Source: JACRLW01 sp050181465
GTDB taxonomy: Bacteria; Planctomycetota; UBA1135; UBA2386
Assembly: GCA_050181465.1 (NCBI GenBank)
Contig: JBFXDD010000010.1
Span: 65,412 to 129,411 of the forward strand
Reading direction: 5' to 3'
Length of the DNA stretch: 64,000 nucleotides
In this document: positions 25,982 to 35,325 of the stretch, piece after piece
Layout: every line of letters begins with the position of its first letter
Position numbering within the stretch: position 1 is the stretch's first letter
The notes under the pieces: model-generated
What the model was told of the DNA's origin: nothing
What the model saw: the letters and a program-made list of their open reading frames with translations, nothing else
Databases searched by the model: none
Position numbers and translations under genes: made by a program

Positions 25982-28243
25982 ATGGAATTCTTCCGCAAGC
26001 ACCAGCGCGTCATCCTGTTCACCGCAGGAATCTTCGCGCTCGTCAGTTTCAGCATCTCGGGACCGATCCTGTCCTTCTTCGCCGGGATCAACGCCCCCGC
26101 GCGGCCCAATCCGACGATCACCGTCGATGGTCGCACGATCGAGATCTCGGCCGAAGATTACGCCGTCGCCTCGCTTCTCGTCGGTCGAGAAGACCGAAGA
26201 ACCGACTTCGTCACCGCGATGCCGCCGGTCGGTGATCCCGAAGGCAACGATAGCCGTGTCGAGATCTACGCTGCGCTTCGCCGCCTCGCTATCGAAGCGG
26301 GGATCGAGTTCTCCTACGACGATGTCGACGCGGCCATCGCGAACGCGATGACGATCGGGTCTGCGATCGGCGTCACCGACAAGGCCGGCCTGTGGCGGCG
26401 GATGTACTCCAGCGAGAGCGAGTTCCGCAGCACGATCGGCGAGGCCCTGCGCATCGCGACCTTCGTGCGTGTGCAGGCGCTGGCCGTCGATGACAGCTTC
26501 GCGACGATCGCGAAGAAACTCGCGAGCGAGGTCGAACTCATCACGCTGCAGGTCGCGACGCTCGACGAGAAGTCTGTGCAGGCAGAGATCGAAGCGGCGG
26601 ATGTGAGCGACGACGAGCTGCGCACCTGGATCGACGGGCTCAGCCGGGACGACAAGAACGCGCGCGGCTATCTCGACCAGAATCGTTATCGGGTGGAACT
26701 CGCGTGGCTGGATGTCGCCGCGTTCGATCCCGCTGCCTTCGCGACTGAACTGGCCGACAAGACCTTCTCCGACGACGAGGTCGCGCAGTTCTATGAGATC
26801 AACAAGTTCCGCCTCTATCAGAAGCCGGCGGCGACCACCGAGCCCAAGAACCCTGACGAGCCGCCGCCGCCGATCGAGTACCAGGAACTCGACGACGCGC
26901 TGAAGGCGTCGATCCGCGCGCGGCTCGCCGCCGAAGCTGCGCTCCGCTCGATCTGGGACCAGGTCAACGCGAAGTTCGAGGAAGGGATCAAGCCCGCGAC
27001 GGATGCCTACACCGCCGCGATGGCGAAGGTGGAGGAGGCTCGAGCCGGGGTCGCGCAAGCGATCGAGAAGTCGGAGAAGCCGGATGCCACCGATGCCGAT
27101 CGTGAAGCAACCAAGGCTGCGGAAGCGGCAGTTGCAACGGCAAAGGAAGCCGTGACGGCAGCCCAGGCCGAGCAGGAGCGGCTCCGAGCGGCCTTCGACC
27201 TGAACGCAGCATTCCAGGCTGTGGTCAACGGTCGGGCAGGCTTCGGAGTGACCGACTCGGGTGACGAGCCCAGGTCGACCGTCGAACTCGAGTCGCTCGC
27301 GCCGGTCGCGCCGTGGAGCGGTTCCGCCGCCGTGGCCGCTTTGACCGCCGAGCGCCCGCTGAGCACGCAGGTGCAGCGCACGCCGACCCATTCGTTCCAC
27401 ATGCGGTTGCGTACCCTCCAGGACGCGCCGCTCAAGAAGTTCGAGGACATTCGCGACAAGGCCCGGTCCGATTGGTTCGCCCTGAAGGCCGGTGAGGCCG
27501 TGACGGCGAAGGTGACGGCCTTCGAGGAAGAGCTCAAGGCGCTGGCCAAGGCGCGGATCCCGGAGAAGATCGCGGGGTTCGAGAAGGAGCGCGACGAGAA
27601 ACTCGAGACCAAGGTCAACGAATGGAAGGCCGACCTCGAGACCAAGTTGGCCGCGGCGCGCGAGCAGCGTGACTTCCACGAGAAGCGTGACGCCAAGAGC
27701 CAAGCCTACGCGAGCTACCAGGCCGAGGTGGCTCGTATCGAGGCCGAACTCGCGCGAATCGAGGACCAGCGCAAGACCTTCCTAGCCGAATTGCAGAAGA
27801 CTGCCGACGAATCGATCCTCGATGCGAGTCGCGAAGAATACCCGCAGGTGTTGAGCGAGGCCGCCAACAAGCACGGGTTCAACGTGACGACCCAAGGCCC
27901 GCTCCCGCGGCAGTTGTTCGGTCCGGGACGATCGCGAGATGCCTACTCGGCGGACGTGCGAATGCTCTGGGGGAACTCGGTCGTCACCGAACTGAAAGCC
28001 GGCGACGCGACGGACGTTCTCAACGATCCCACGCAGCGCAAGCGCTACGTTGCGGTGTGCACAGAGGTCGCGAAGGGCGGCATCGAACACCTCACTCGGC
28101 GGCAACTCCTCGAGTCGGCCGAGAGTGAGTCGCGCAAGCGCGCGGCGTTGGGGGTCATGCAGTCGTTCTCGCTGGAGGCGCTGCGCAAGCGCTACGACTG
28201 GAAGGAAGCCGGCACGACCGAGATCGGCAACAAGGGGAAGTGA
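25982..28243 (+). CDS. membrane-anchored PpiD/SurA-like folding protein
   Basis: 753 residues from ATG 25982. There is one N-terminal transmembrane anchor (about 12-34) after a short M-E-F-F-R-K-H-Q-R start, then a helical region that resembles SurA/PpiD N-terminal domains (cycles of E-L-I-T-L-Q-V, D-D-E-L-R, F-Y-E-I-N-K-F-R-L-Y). Two long charged coiled-coil segments follow (about 320-420 and 500-620). No parvulin motif is evident, so it is probably a chaperone-like scaffold facing the periplasm, not an active prolyl isomerase. Starts further upstream run through repeat copy 4 and are not used. Repeat copy 5 follows 61 bases after the stop. The family assignment is tentative. Confidence 0.6.
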   Translation: MEFFRKHQRVILFTAGIFALVSFSISGPILSFFAGINAPARPNPTITVDGRTIEISAEDYAVASLLVGREDRRTDFVTAMPPVGDPEGNDSRVEIYAALRRLAIEAGIEFSYDDVDAAIANAMTIGSAIGVTDKAGLWRRMYSSESEFRSTIGEALRIATFVRVQALAVDDSFATIAKKLASEVELITLQVATLDEKSVQAEIEAADVSDDELRTWIDGLSRDDKNARGYLDQNRYRVELAWLDVAAFDPAAFATELADKTFSDDEVAQFYEINKFRLYQKPAATTEPKNPDEPPPPIEYQELDDALKASIRARLAAEAALRSIWDQVNAKFEEGIKPATDAYTAAMAKVEEARAGVAQAIEKSEKPDATDADREATKAAEAAVATAKEAVTAAQAEQERLRAAFDLNAAFQAVVNGRAGFGVTDSGDEPRSTVELESLAPVAPWSGSAAVAALTAERPLSTQVQRTPTHSFHMRLRTLQDAPLKKFEDIRDKARSDWFALKAGEAVTAKVTAFEEELKALAKARIPEKIAGFEKERDEKLETKVNEWKADLETKLAAAREQRDFHEKRDAKSQAYASYQAEVARIEAELARIEDQRKTFLAELQKTADESILDASREEYPQVLSEAANKHGFNVTTQGPLPRQLFGPGRSRDAYSADVRMLWGNSVVTELKAGDATDVLNDPTQRKRYVAVCTEVAKGGIEHLTRRQLLESAESESRKRAALGVMQSFSLEALRKRYDWKEAGTTEIGNKGK

Positions 28244-28304
28244 TCGCGCGACTGTGATCTCGCGATGCCGGACGCGTCGACGTCCACGCACAGTCCTGGC
28301 TCGC

Positions 28305-28477
28305 CCGCACTATGCGTGAACGTCTGCTGCGCTCGCCGCAGCTCGCGCCCGGCGGCGTCGCTGCGTCAGCTCCTCCCTGGCAGCGTAGCCACGGCTACGC
28401 TTGGGTCGTCGCTGACGCAGCTCCTTGCCGGGCGTCGACCCTCGGCGATCTCGCGACGTCGGTCGCGAATAGCCCGG
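28305..28477. repeat. palindromic dispersed element, copy 5 (173 bp)
   Basis: Same orientation as copy 1, between convergent genes. The terminal repeats are more diverged (CCGCACTATGCGTGAACGTC; right end with CCGGGCTATTCGCGACC on the other strand), but inner stems are improved: GCGTCAGC pairs with GCTGACGC, and the apical stem has C-G where copy 1 has T-A. It starts 61 bases after the PpiD-like gene and ends 14 bases before the sodB stop. Confidence 0.9.
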
Positions 28478-28491
28478 GCCGGGAGTCTCAC

Positions 28492-29076
28492 TCAGGCGAA
28501 GTTCTTCGCCGCGAACTCCCAGTTGACCAGGTGCCAGAAGTGTTCGACGTAGGTCGGTCGCGCGTTGCGGTAGTCGACGTAGTACGCGTGCTCCCAGACG
28601 TCGCAGGTGAGCAGCGGCGTCTTGCCTGGACTCGTCAGGGGCGTCTGAGCGTTCGACGTCGATTCGATCGCGAGGCTGCCGTCACTGTTCTTGACGAGCC
28701 AAGCCCACCCGCTACCGAAGGTCCCGATCGCGCACGCGGTGAAGGCTTCCTTGAACTTGGCGAAGCTGCCCCAGGTCTTGGTGATCGCAGCCGCGAGCGC
28801 GCCGCTCGGCTCGCCGCCGCCCTTGGGGGAAAGGCTGTGCCAGTAGAAGGTGTGATTCCAGACCTGGGCAGCGTTGTTGAAGATCCCGCCTGCCGGCGCC
28901 TTGCGGATGATCGCCACGAGGTCGAGGTTCTCGAACTCGGTACCGGGGACCAGCTTGTTCAGGTTGGTGACGTATGCGGCGTGGTGCTTGCCGTGGTGGA
29001 ACTCGAGGGTCTCGCTCGAGATGTGCGGAGCGAGAGCGTCCTTCGAGTAGGGAAGTTCGGGGAGAGTGAAAGCCAT
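28492..29076 (-). CDS. sodB: iron superoxide dismutase
   Basis: 194 residues, normal length. Metal ligands are H27 (F-H-H-G-K-H-H), H75 (A-A-Q-V-W-N-H-T-F-Y-W), D159 and H163 (D-V-W-E-H-A-Y-Y). The Gln in A-A-Q-V-W is the Fe-type position. No signal peptide, so it is cytoplasmic. It disproportionates superoxide. An A-G-G-A just before the ATG serves as ribosome binding site. It lies 160 bases after the MoxR operon on the same strand. Confidence 0.96.
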   Translation of the reverse strand: MAFTLPELPYSKDALAPHISSETLEFHHGKHHAAYVTNLNKLVPGTEFENLDLVAIIRKAPAGGIFNNAAQVWNHTFYWHSLSPKGGGEPSGALAAAITKTWGSFAKFKEAFTACAIGTFGSGWAWLVKNSDGSLAIESTSNAQTPLTSPGKTPLLTCDVWEHAYYVDYRNARPTYVEHFWHLVNWEFAAKNFA

Positions 29077-29237
29077 TCCTAGTTTCCGTGCAGGTCAGTC
29101 TGCGACCGCGGCGACGCGGTCACAGCACGAGGACGTGCAAGTTAGGACAGCGACGCGATGGGGCCAGCAGAAACACCGAGCGCGAACGCGGCGGCGCGCG
29201 AGCGGTGGGGGGGCCTCAGCCAGCATGGCGAGGCCGC

Positions 29238-30056
29238 TCAGTTCTTCTTCGGCTTCGCGGCCTGTTTCTGGAAGGCCTCCCACAGCCGTCGATAGCGCGC
29301 GGGGACCTCGGGCTCGCCACGGCGCAGGTGATCGCCGGGCCGGTACTTCTGGAGTTCGCCCCAGTCGCCGTCCTCGGTAGCCCGCTCCACCCGCTCGGTG
29401 CCACTCTCGTTGGGAGCCCCGCCTGGACGATTCTCGCCGGCGGTGCGCGGTTCTTGCCCGCCACCGTCCTCGGGCACTTGGCCGCCGGGCTGCTGCTGAC
29501 CCTGCGATTGCTGCCCCGACTGGGTTTCTTGCCCACCTTGGGGCTGCTGCCCATCGCTTCGCTCCGCGCGATCGGGTGTCTCGATCTCTTCGCGATTCCC
29601 GTCGGAGCGCCCCTGGCGGGGATCCCGGCCACCCGATTGCGACTGGGAGTCGGACGACTGCTGCCCCTGTTGCTGACTGTCCTGCTGATTCTGGTCGTTG
29701 GGTTGGCCGCTCGAGTTCTGGTTGTTGCTCTGCTGCGCCATCTTCTGCAGTTCATCGATCAGCCGGTCCATGCCGCGGACCACTTTCTCGATGGACTGCT
29801 GCGACTCACCGACCAGTTCGCGTGCCGTAGCCGCAGACTTCGCGCCTTCGCGACCCGAGCGTTCCAGCAGCTTGTCGATCGCAGCCATCTCCTCTTTCAC
29901 TTCGCGGGCGATCTTCTTGACCACCTCGCCGGGGTCGTTCTGCGCCGACAGCGAGTCGAGCGGCATCCAACCGAGCACGGCCAAGATCGAAGCGGCGGCT
30001 GCCGGAAACTTTCGACGGCGCCCGTTCTGAGCCACCGGAATCGGATGTGCTTTCAT
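29238..30056 (-). CDS. exported Gln/Ser/Gly-rich low-complexity protein
   Basis: 272 residues. Signal peptide ends L-S-A before Q39. Residues ~40-105 form an amphipathic helix or short coiled coil (V-V-K-K-I-A-R-E-V-K-E-E). The middle (~105-220) is almost only Gln, Ser, Asn, Gly, Pro and Glu, likely disordered, and the C terminus returns to a charged segment with Y-R-P-G-D-H-L-R-R and R-Y-R-R-L-W-E-A-F. It starts 2 bases after the coiled-coil protein and is the last gene of the MoxR operon. R-Y-R-x-L-x-x-A-F-x-K-x-A endings occur in planctomycete proteins of this operon type. The function is unknown. Confidence 0.6.
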   Translation of the reverse strand: MKAHPIPVAQNGRRRKFPAAAASILAVLGWMPLDSLSAQNDPGEVVKKIAREVKEEMAAIDKLLERSGREGAKSAATARELVGESQQSIEKVVRGMDRLIDELQKMAQQSNNQNSSGQPNDQNQQDSQQQGQQSSDSQSQSGGRDPRQGRSDGNREEIETPDRAERSDGQQPQGGQETQSGQQSQGQQQPGGQVPEDGGGQEPRTAGENRPGGAPNESGTERVERATEDGDWGELQKYRPGDHLRRGEPEVPARYRRLWEAFQKQAAKPKKN

Positions 30057-30058
30057 GG

Positions 30059-32959
30059 TCACTTGCCCTCGTTGCCGCGGTCGCCGTCTTCGCCGGCGCC
30101 ACCGAGTGCGGCTTGTAGTTGAGCCTCGAGTTGGTGGAACAGTTCGCTGATCGCGGCGTGCTGCCAAGCCAGGCGTTCCGCCATCGCCGTGTCGGCCGGG
30201 GTCAACCCGTCACCGCCGGCAGCGGTGAAGAGACGGTCGAGTTCCTTGGTCCGTTGGAGGATGCCTTCCTCCATCTGCTTCAACATCAGGGCCTCGGAGA
30301 GGATGGGCACGAGCCGTTCGCGCTGCGGACCGAACTGATTGGCCTGCTGCTCCTGCGGTTGCTGCTCGCCTTGCTGTTGGCGCCGCTGTGCTTCCTCACG
30401 GCGTCGCTGGCGTTCCTTCTCGAGTGCCTGGATCAGACTGGCGACGCGCGCCTCGACATCGGCTTGAAGTAGCCGCGTGTATTCCCCGACGTCCGGCTCG
30501 CGCGACGCGAGTCGATCTGCCACCTCGAGCAGGTCGCGTTCGCTCAACTCGAGGACGTGCGCGAACACTCGCGTGCCTTCTGCGGTGAGCGCCTCGTGGA
30601 GGAAGCGCAACTTGCCGACGAGTTCGCGCTCCCGCTCGCCGAGCTGATTCAGATTCCGGCGCATCGGGCGGGTGAGTCGTTGGCCACCTTCGAGCGCCGC
30701 CGCGGCTTCGGTCGTCGCGGCGGTGATGGGGCGCTGCTGCTCCAGGAACTGCTGCAATTCCTCGCCGATCTTGAAGAGCAACTCCTCCTGGCGGAGGTCT
30801 TGGTAGCGATCGCGCTCTTCTTCCAACTCACGCGCGGCCTGTTCCAGCTTGCGCTGCGCCTCGGCCTGTTCCTCTGCGGCTTGGCGAGCGTCGCCGCGCT
30901 CGAGCGCACGCTCGGCTCGCTCGGCAGCGTCGGCTGCGGCCTTGGCAGCTTCCGCGGCGCGCTTGTTGTCGCGCTCTTCCAACAACTCGGCCAGTCGCGC
31001 GATCTCGTCTTCGAGCTGCTTCTGCCGTTGAGCGGCTTCGGCGAGGCGCTGGCGCTCTTCCGCGCTCGGTGGGCGATTCTCCGCCATCGCTTGTCGGGCG
31101 GCCTCGGCAGCATCCGCCGCTCGGTCCTGTTGATTGGCGGCCTTCGCCTGCTGACCGCTCTGGAGCGCGTCACTCGCCTGCTGCATGGCGGACTTCGCTT
31201 CTTGCATCGCGCGCTCGCCGGCTTGGGCCTGCTCCGGCGACATCTCGCCGGAGGTTCCGGCCTTCGCCATCGCCGCGCCGGCCTGCTCGAGTTGCTTCTG
31301 GAGTTGCTCGTTGCGCTTGGCGGCGCTGTCGCGAGCGCTCTCCGAGCCCGCGTTCTCCCGCGCGAGCGCCTGCTCGAGAGCAGTCTTGGCGGCTTCGAGA
31401 GACTCGCGTGACTGCTGCATTCCCGACGCGGCGCGTTCGGCCGCCTGTCGATCGCCGCGAGCCTTGGCTTCTTCCGCCGCAGTCGACGTCTCCCGGAGCG
31501 CTGCTTCCGCTTGCTTCAGGGCCGTGGAGGCGGCCGATTCGGGACTCTTCTCCTCAGGCTTGAGTGCGCGTTCGATCGCATCGCGGGTCGCCGCTGCGGT
31601 CTCAGCCATGGTGCGGGCACGGTCCTCCGTCGCCGGGTTGGCGGCCTCGATCGCCGCGCGGGCATCGGCAGCCTTCCGCGTCGCCTTGGCAGCAGCGTCG
31701 CGCGCGTCCTCGGCGGCCGCTTTCTCGTTCGCAGAACGCACGTCATCGAGCGCCTTGGCGGCGTCCTTCAGAGCCTGCGCCGCTCCTGGACTCGAGGCTT
31801 CGGCTTCGGGGACCGCACCCTCGATCTCCGCGGCGGCTGCTTCACGCAGCCGTGCCGCCGCTGCGGCGATGCGCTCGCGAGCCGCGTTGGCGGCCTCGGC
31901 GAGCGCTTTGGCGGCGGCCTGCATCGCCGCGGCCTCCTTCGCGTCGGGTCTGGCAGGTCCGGGCGTCGCGCCGAGTTCTCCCGCGGCGGCCTCGATTGCG
32001 GACTTGTCGGCGACATCCGCCTCTTCCATGGTGCGCGCGACGCGCTCGGCGATGGAGCGCGCCTGGTCGCGCATCTGCTCGGCACGCTCTCGGTCGCCGG
32101 CTTCGATGGCCGCACCGATCTGCGCCGTAGCCTCGCTGACGCGCTCGAGGTCGCGCATGCGGGCCTGCGCCGCGGCGAGCTCATCGAGCGCTCGCTGGAG
32201 TGCACCGATCCGGAACGCGGTCTCCTCGGCGGCGCTGCGCTGCCCGCTCAACTCGGCGGGCGCATTGCGTTCGAGCGCGGCCTGCTGGTCCAGCAGCTTG
32301 CCGACCTGATCCAGCGCAGCTTCGATCATCGGGCGAGTCGGCCCTGCGGCACGGCGATTCTCCTGGGCTTCGCGACGCAGTTCCCTCGCGAGTTCCGCGA
32401 GCGCATTGTCGAGCGCTGCTTCGGCCGGACTGCGCGCGGCGTCGTCGCTGCGCTCCACTTCGGCCTTCAACTCGGCTTGTCGTTTCGCGAGTTCACTGGC
32501 GGTCGCGCGCAGGGCTTCCGCGTCGGCGGCAGCCGCTTCCAGCGACTCCACGGTCGGCCGTTCGAGCAAGATCGCGATCAACTTCTCGATCTGATCGATC
32601 ACCGCTTGCTGGCGCCGTAGAGCTTCCGCGGTCGCACCGGCATCGAGATTCTGCTTCGCCGTCGCGATCTCTTCGACGAGCTTCGTTTCTTCGAGATGCT
32701 TGAGACCGTCCCGCAGGAGTTTGACCTTGTCGCTCGCCTCTTCGCGGACGTAGCGATCCAGGAGACCCTGCATCATCGTCCGCATCCGTTCCGCCTTGCG
32801 CAGGATCTCCTGCTGATCGCGCAGGAGCACCGCCGGATCTTGTTGGGCGCCGAGATGCGACGGAGCCAGCGTCGACACGGCGATCGAAACTCCCAGCAGG
32901 GCATTGCGAAGGCGGTCGCGGGGGCTAGTCGCGAAGCGACTGGGGCGGTTCATGGTCAT
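30059..32959 (-). CDS. giant exported Ala-rich coiled-coil protein
   Basis: 966 residues. Signal peptide (helix 18-31, ending L-G-A before Q39). Nearly the whole mature chain is predicted helical coiled coil rich in Ala, Glu, Arg and Gln, with heptad-like E-A-x-R-A-A-E blocks from ~150 to ~730 and a further helix bundle to the end. No cysteine-based or catalytic motifs are seen. It is coupled to the DUF4175-like gene by an ATGA overlap (32956-32959). It probably forms a long periplasmic rod that works with the membrane protein upstream of it. ATG 32951 is an alternative start two codons later. Confidence 0.65.
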   Translation of the reverse strand: MTMNRPSRFATSPRDRLRNALLGVSIAVSTLAPSHLGAQQDPAVLLRDQQEILRKAERMRTMMQGLLDRYVREEASDKVKLLRDGLKHLEETKLVEEIATAKQNLDAGATAEALRRQQAVIDQIEKLIAILLERPTVESLEAAAADAEALRATASELAKRQAELKAEVERSDDAARSPAEAALDNALAELARELRREAQENRRAAGPTRPMIEAALDQVGKLLDQQAALERNAPAELSGQRSAAEETAFRIGALQRALDELAAAQARMRDLERVSEATAQIGAAIEAGDRERAEQMRDQARSIAERVARTMEEADVADKSAIEAAAGELGATPGPARPDAKEAAAMQAAAKALAEAANAARERIAAAAARLREAAAAEIEGAVPEAEASSPGAAQALKDAAKALDDVRSANEKAAAEDARDAAAKATRKAADARAAIEAANPATEDRARTMAETAAATRDAIERALKPEEKSPESAASTALKQAEAALRETSTAAEEAKARGDRQAAERAASGMQQSRESLEAAKTALEQALARENAGSESARDSAAKRNEQLQKQLEQAGAAMAKAGTSGEMSPEQAQAGERAMQEAKSAMQQASDALQSGQQAKAANQQDRAADAAEAARQAMAENRPPSAEERQRLAEAAQRQKQLEDEIARLAELLEERDNKRAAEAAKAAADAAERAERALERGDARQAAEEQAEAQRKLEQAARELEEERDRYQDLRQEELLFKIGEELQQFLEQQRPITAATTEAAAALEGGQRLTRPMRRNLNQLGERERELVGKLRFLHEALTAEGTRVFAHVLELSERDLLEVADRLASREPDVGEYTRLLQADVEARVASLIQALEKERQRRREEAQRRQQQGEQQPQEQQANQFGPQRERLVPILSEALMLKQMEEGILQRTKELDRLFTAAGGDGLTPADTAMAERLAWQHAAISELFHQLEAQLQAALGGAGEDGDRGNEGK

Positions 32960-35289
32960 CGTTTCTCGGTCCCTTCGCGCATGGCGCGCGTGCGGTATTC
33001 CAGTTCGCGCTGTGCGTCGCGGAGCGCCCGCGCCGACTGAATCACGTCCTGGAACTCGTTCCATTGGTCGAGTCGTGCCAGCAGTGATTCGAGTTCTTCG
33101 ATTGCCGCTGCCTGCTTGGTCGCCACGTCTTTGAGAACGGCGACGCGCGCGGCGGAGTTGGGGGCGATCGACGCCTTCTCCAACGACTGGACGATGGCCG
33201 GCCCAAGGTCCCCGGCGATCCGGTCGGCACTCTGCACCATCGCCAGCAAGGGATCGAGCGCCTTGTCCATGCGGCCGATGCGACCCTCGCGCTGCTCCTT
33301 GGCGAGTGCCCGATAGAAGTCGGGATCGTGAGGTTCCCGGGTGGGCCGATCGCGATGGAACTGTGTCCAGAACGCCATGGCCGCGGCAACGTGCGGCGAG
33401 GCGGGATCCTCCAGACCGTTGAACAGATGCATGTCGTACGCCCTCGACAGGCCCTCGCGAGCGCGCCTTGCCGTCGAGAGAACTCGCCCCTGGCCGACTT
33501 CGAGGGTCACGATCTGGACATCACGGCCATCGGCCGCGGCGGTCGGCGGCGCTTCGAGGTAACCGTCGAGCGAGTCCTTGCGGTCGCGTTGGATCGCCAA
33601 CGCCGACTCGACGTCTTCGCGAACTCGCCGGAAGTGGGTCGAGAGCCTCCGCATGAGCTCGACGCTGTCGACGACGTAGGTCGTGCGCCGCGCGAGTTCC
33701 GTGCGGCCTGCTTCCGGCTCCTTGTTGTCGACCAGTCCGAACTCGAACGCAATGACATCGCCGACTTGCACGGTGCGACCGTTGCGAACCAGGCCGGCTG
33801 CCTCGACGAGTTCGACGATCCGAACCGCGGTCGGGCGCGGGTTCGTGGGGGCGTCGTGCAGCACGCGCGTCGTCGTCTCGCTCTCTTCGCCGGTAACGAT
33901 GCGAAGTTCGATGCTGCGCACACCGAAGTCGTCCTCCGCTTCCAGCCGCAGCGGCACACGCGCGTCGACGAGCATCACGTTCACATCGTCGGAACCGGGT
34001 GCGATCACGCGCCCCACCGGCGGCCGGTCCACGACGGCCAAGATCGGATACGTGGCCGGCCGTGGGCTGGCGATCCGATCGACGCCGCTCAGGTGGATCT
34101 CGTACTGGTCGGTCGCGACGACACGGAAGCTGCCGGAGAAGCCTCGCGCCGCTCCGGAATCGTCGACGAGTGACGTTGGGCTCAAGGGGAGCGTCGCGTT
34201 GGCACCGAGTAGTTTCAGTTCCGCCTTCAGCACCGGCTGTGTGCACTCGATCCGTAGTTCGACGGCGGTTCCGACCAAGGCTTCGACGGCTCCCGAGTTC
34301 TGTTCGGCCGGGGGGAGGCCGGTGTAGTCGGGGTAAGTCAGCGTGGCCTGAACGGCTGCGACGAGCGGCGGCTCGATCGCGCGCACGCGCACCCGAATGT
34401 CGCTGCGGTCGTCGTCGCCGCCGCGGGCGAAGAAGGCGAACTCACCCTGCACGCGACGGAAGACGTGACGGAAGCGCTCGTTCGGTCGTCGCGTCATCGC
34501 GATGGATGCAGGCAAGCCGCGCCCTCCCTCGACGACGAGGATCACCTCGGGCGGCTGCTCTCCCTCGGCACGAACCAGCACCGGCAGGTCGCCGGTGGCC
34601 GCGAGCGAGACGATCGCTTCGTCGCCGATGCGCTCGATGCGCAGGTCCGGCTGGTCCGTCGGCAGCTCGAGGAACAGGTGCGTGCGACGCGGATACTCGG
34701 CATCGATGCCGAGTGCGCGAAGCGCAAACAGTCGAAACGCCTCCATCCGCGGCAGGATGACTGCCGCCGCGATGGCGATCGCGATCCCGGCGGCCGTCCA
34801 GACCCGTACCGTGCGCTTGGGATTGACGATCGCGGTGAGCGGCAGCGTCGCGACTGCTTCGCGGGCCTGCGCGATCACCTGCTCGACGAGATCCGGCGAT
34901 GCGCCTCGAAGGGCACTCTCGCTCGCGATCGGATCGCTGAATTCCCACGCAGAGATCAGCGACTGCTCGAGTTCGGGGAATCGAGACTCGACGAGCAGAG
35001 CGACATCTCGCTCGCCGAGCGGGATCCGCAACGGCACGAGGATCCGACGTCGAACTCCCGCCAGCACGAAGGCAACCCCGAGGATCGTCAGCGCGAGTCG
35101 GAGCGGTGCCGGCAGCCGGAGGGTGTAGTCGAGCGCGAACGCGAGCGTCACGACGAGAACCAGCGCGGCGACGCACCATCCCATTCCGTGCAGGACGAAA
35201 CGACTGCGCAGCCGCTGCAGTTGGCCGCGCAACGCCTGCTTCAGTTCGGCGAGGCTTTCCTGGGCGCGTCGTGCGGATTCGTTCGACAT
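32956..35289 (-). CDS. DUF4175-like membrane protein with large extracytoplasmic part
   Basis: 777 residues. Transmembrane segments at about 34-54, 62-80 and 163-180, the pattern of DUF4175 proteins, with a conserved L-V-E-S-R-F-P-E-L-E-Q-S-L-I-S-A block between TM2 and TM3. After TM3 come several beta-sandwich-like repeats (about 200-540, including T-L-T-Y-P-D-Y-T-G-L-P and D-D-F-G-V-R-S-I-E-L) and a C-terminal helical region. DUF4175 proteins are found next to MoxR and DUF58 genes in Planctomycetota and some other phyla. Their function is not established; here the protein is translationally coupled to the coiled-coil protein. Confidence 0.72.
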   Translation of the reverse strand: MSNESARRAQESLAELKQALRGQLQRLRSRFVLHGMGWCVAALVLVVTLAFALDYTLRLPAPLRLALTILGVAFVLAGVRRRILVPLRIPLGERDVALLVESRFPELEQSLISAWEFSDPIASESALRGASPDLVEQVIAQAREAVATLPLTAIVNPKRTVRVWTAAGIAIAIAAAVILPRMEAFRLFALRALGIDAEYPRRTHLFLELPTDQPDLRIERIGDEAIVSLAATGDLPVLVRAEGEQPPEVILVVEGGRGLPASIAMTRRPNERFRHVFRRVQGEFAFFARGGDDDRSDIRVRVRAIEPPLVAAVQATLTYPDYTGLPPAEQNSGAVEALVGTAVELRIECTQPVLKAELKLLGANATLPLSPTSLVDDSGAARGFSGSFRVVATDQYEIHLSGVDRIASPRPATYPILAVVDRPPVGRVIAPGSDDVNVMLVDARVPLRLEAEDDFGVRSIELRIVTGEESETTTRVLHDAPTNPRPTAVRIVELVEAAGLVRNGRTVQVGDVIAFEFGLVDNKEPEAGRTELARRTTYVVDSVELMRRLSTHFRRVREDVESALAIQRDRKDSLDGYLEAPPTAAADGRDVQIVTLEVGQGRVLSTARRAREGLSRAYDMHLFNGLEDPASPHVAAAMAFWTQFHRDRPTREPHDPDFYRALAKEQREGRIGRMDKALDPLLAMVQSADRIAGDLGPAIVQSLEKASIAPNSAARVAVLKDVATKQAAAIEELESLLARLDQWNEFQDVIQSARALRDAQRELEYRTRAMREGTEKR

Positions 35290-35325
35290 GGTTTGCTCGG
35301 TCTTCGCTTCGGGGTCCGCCAGGTC

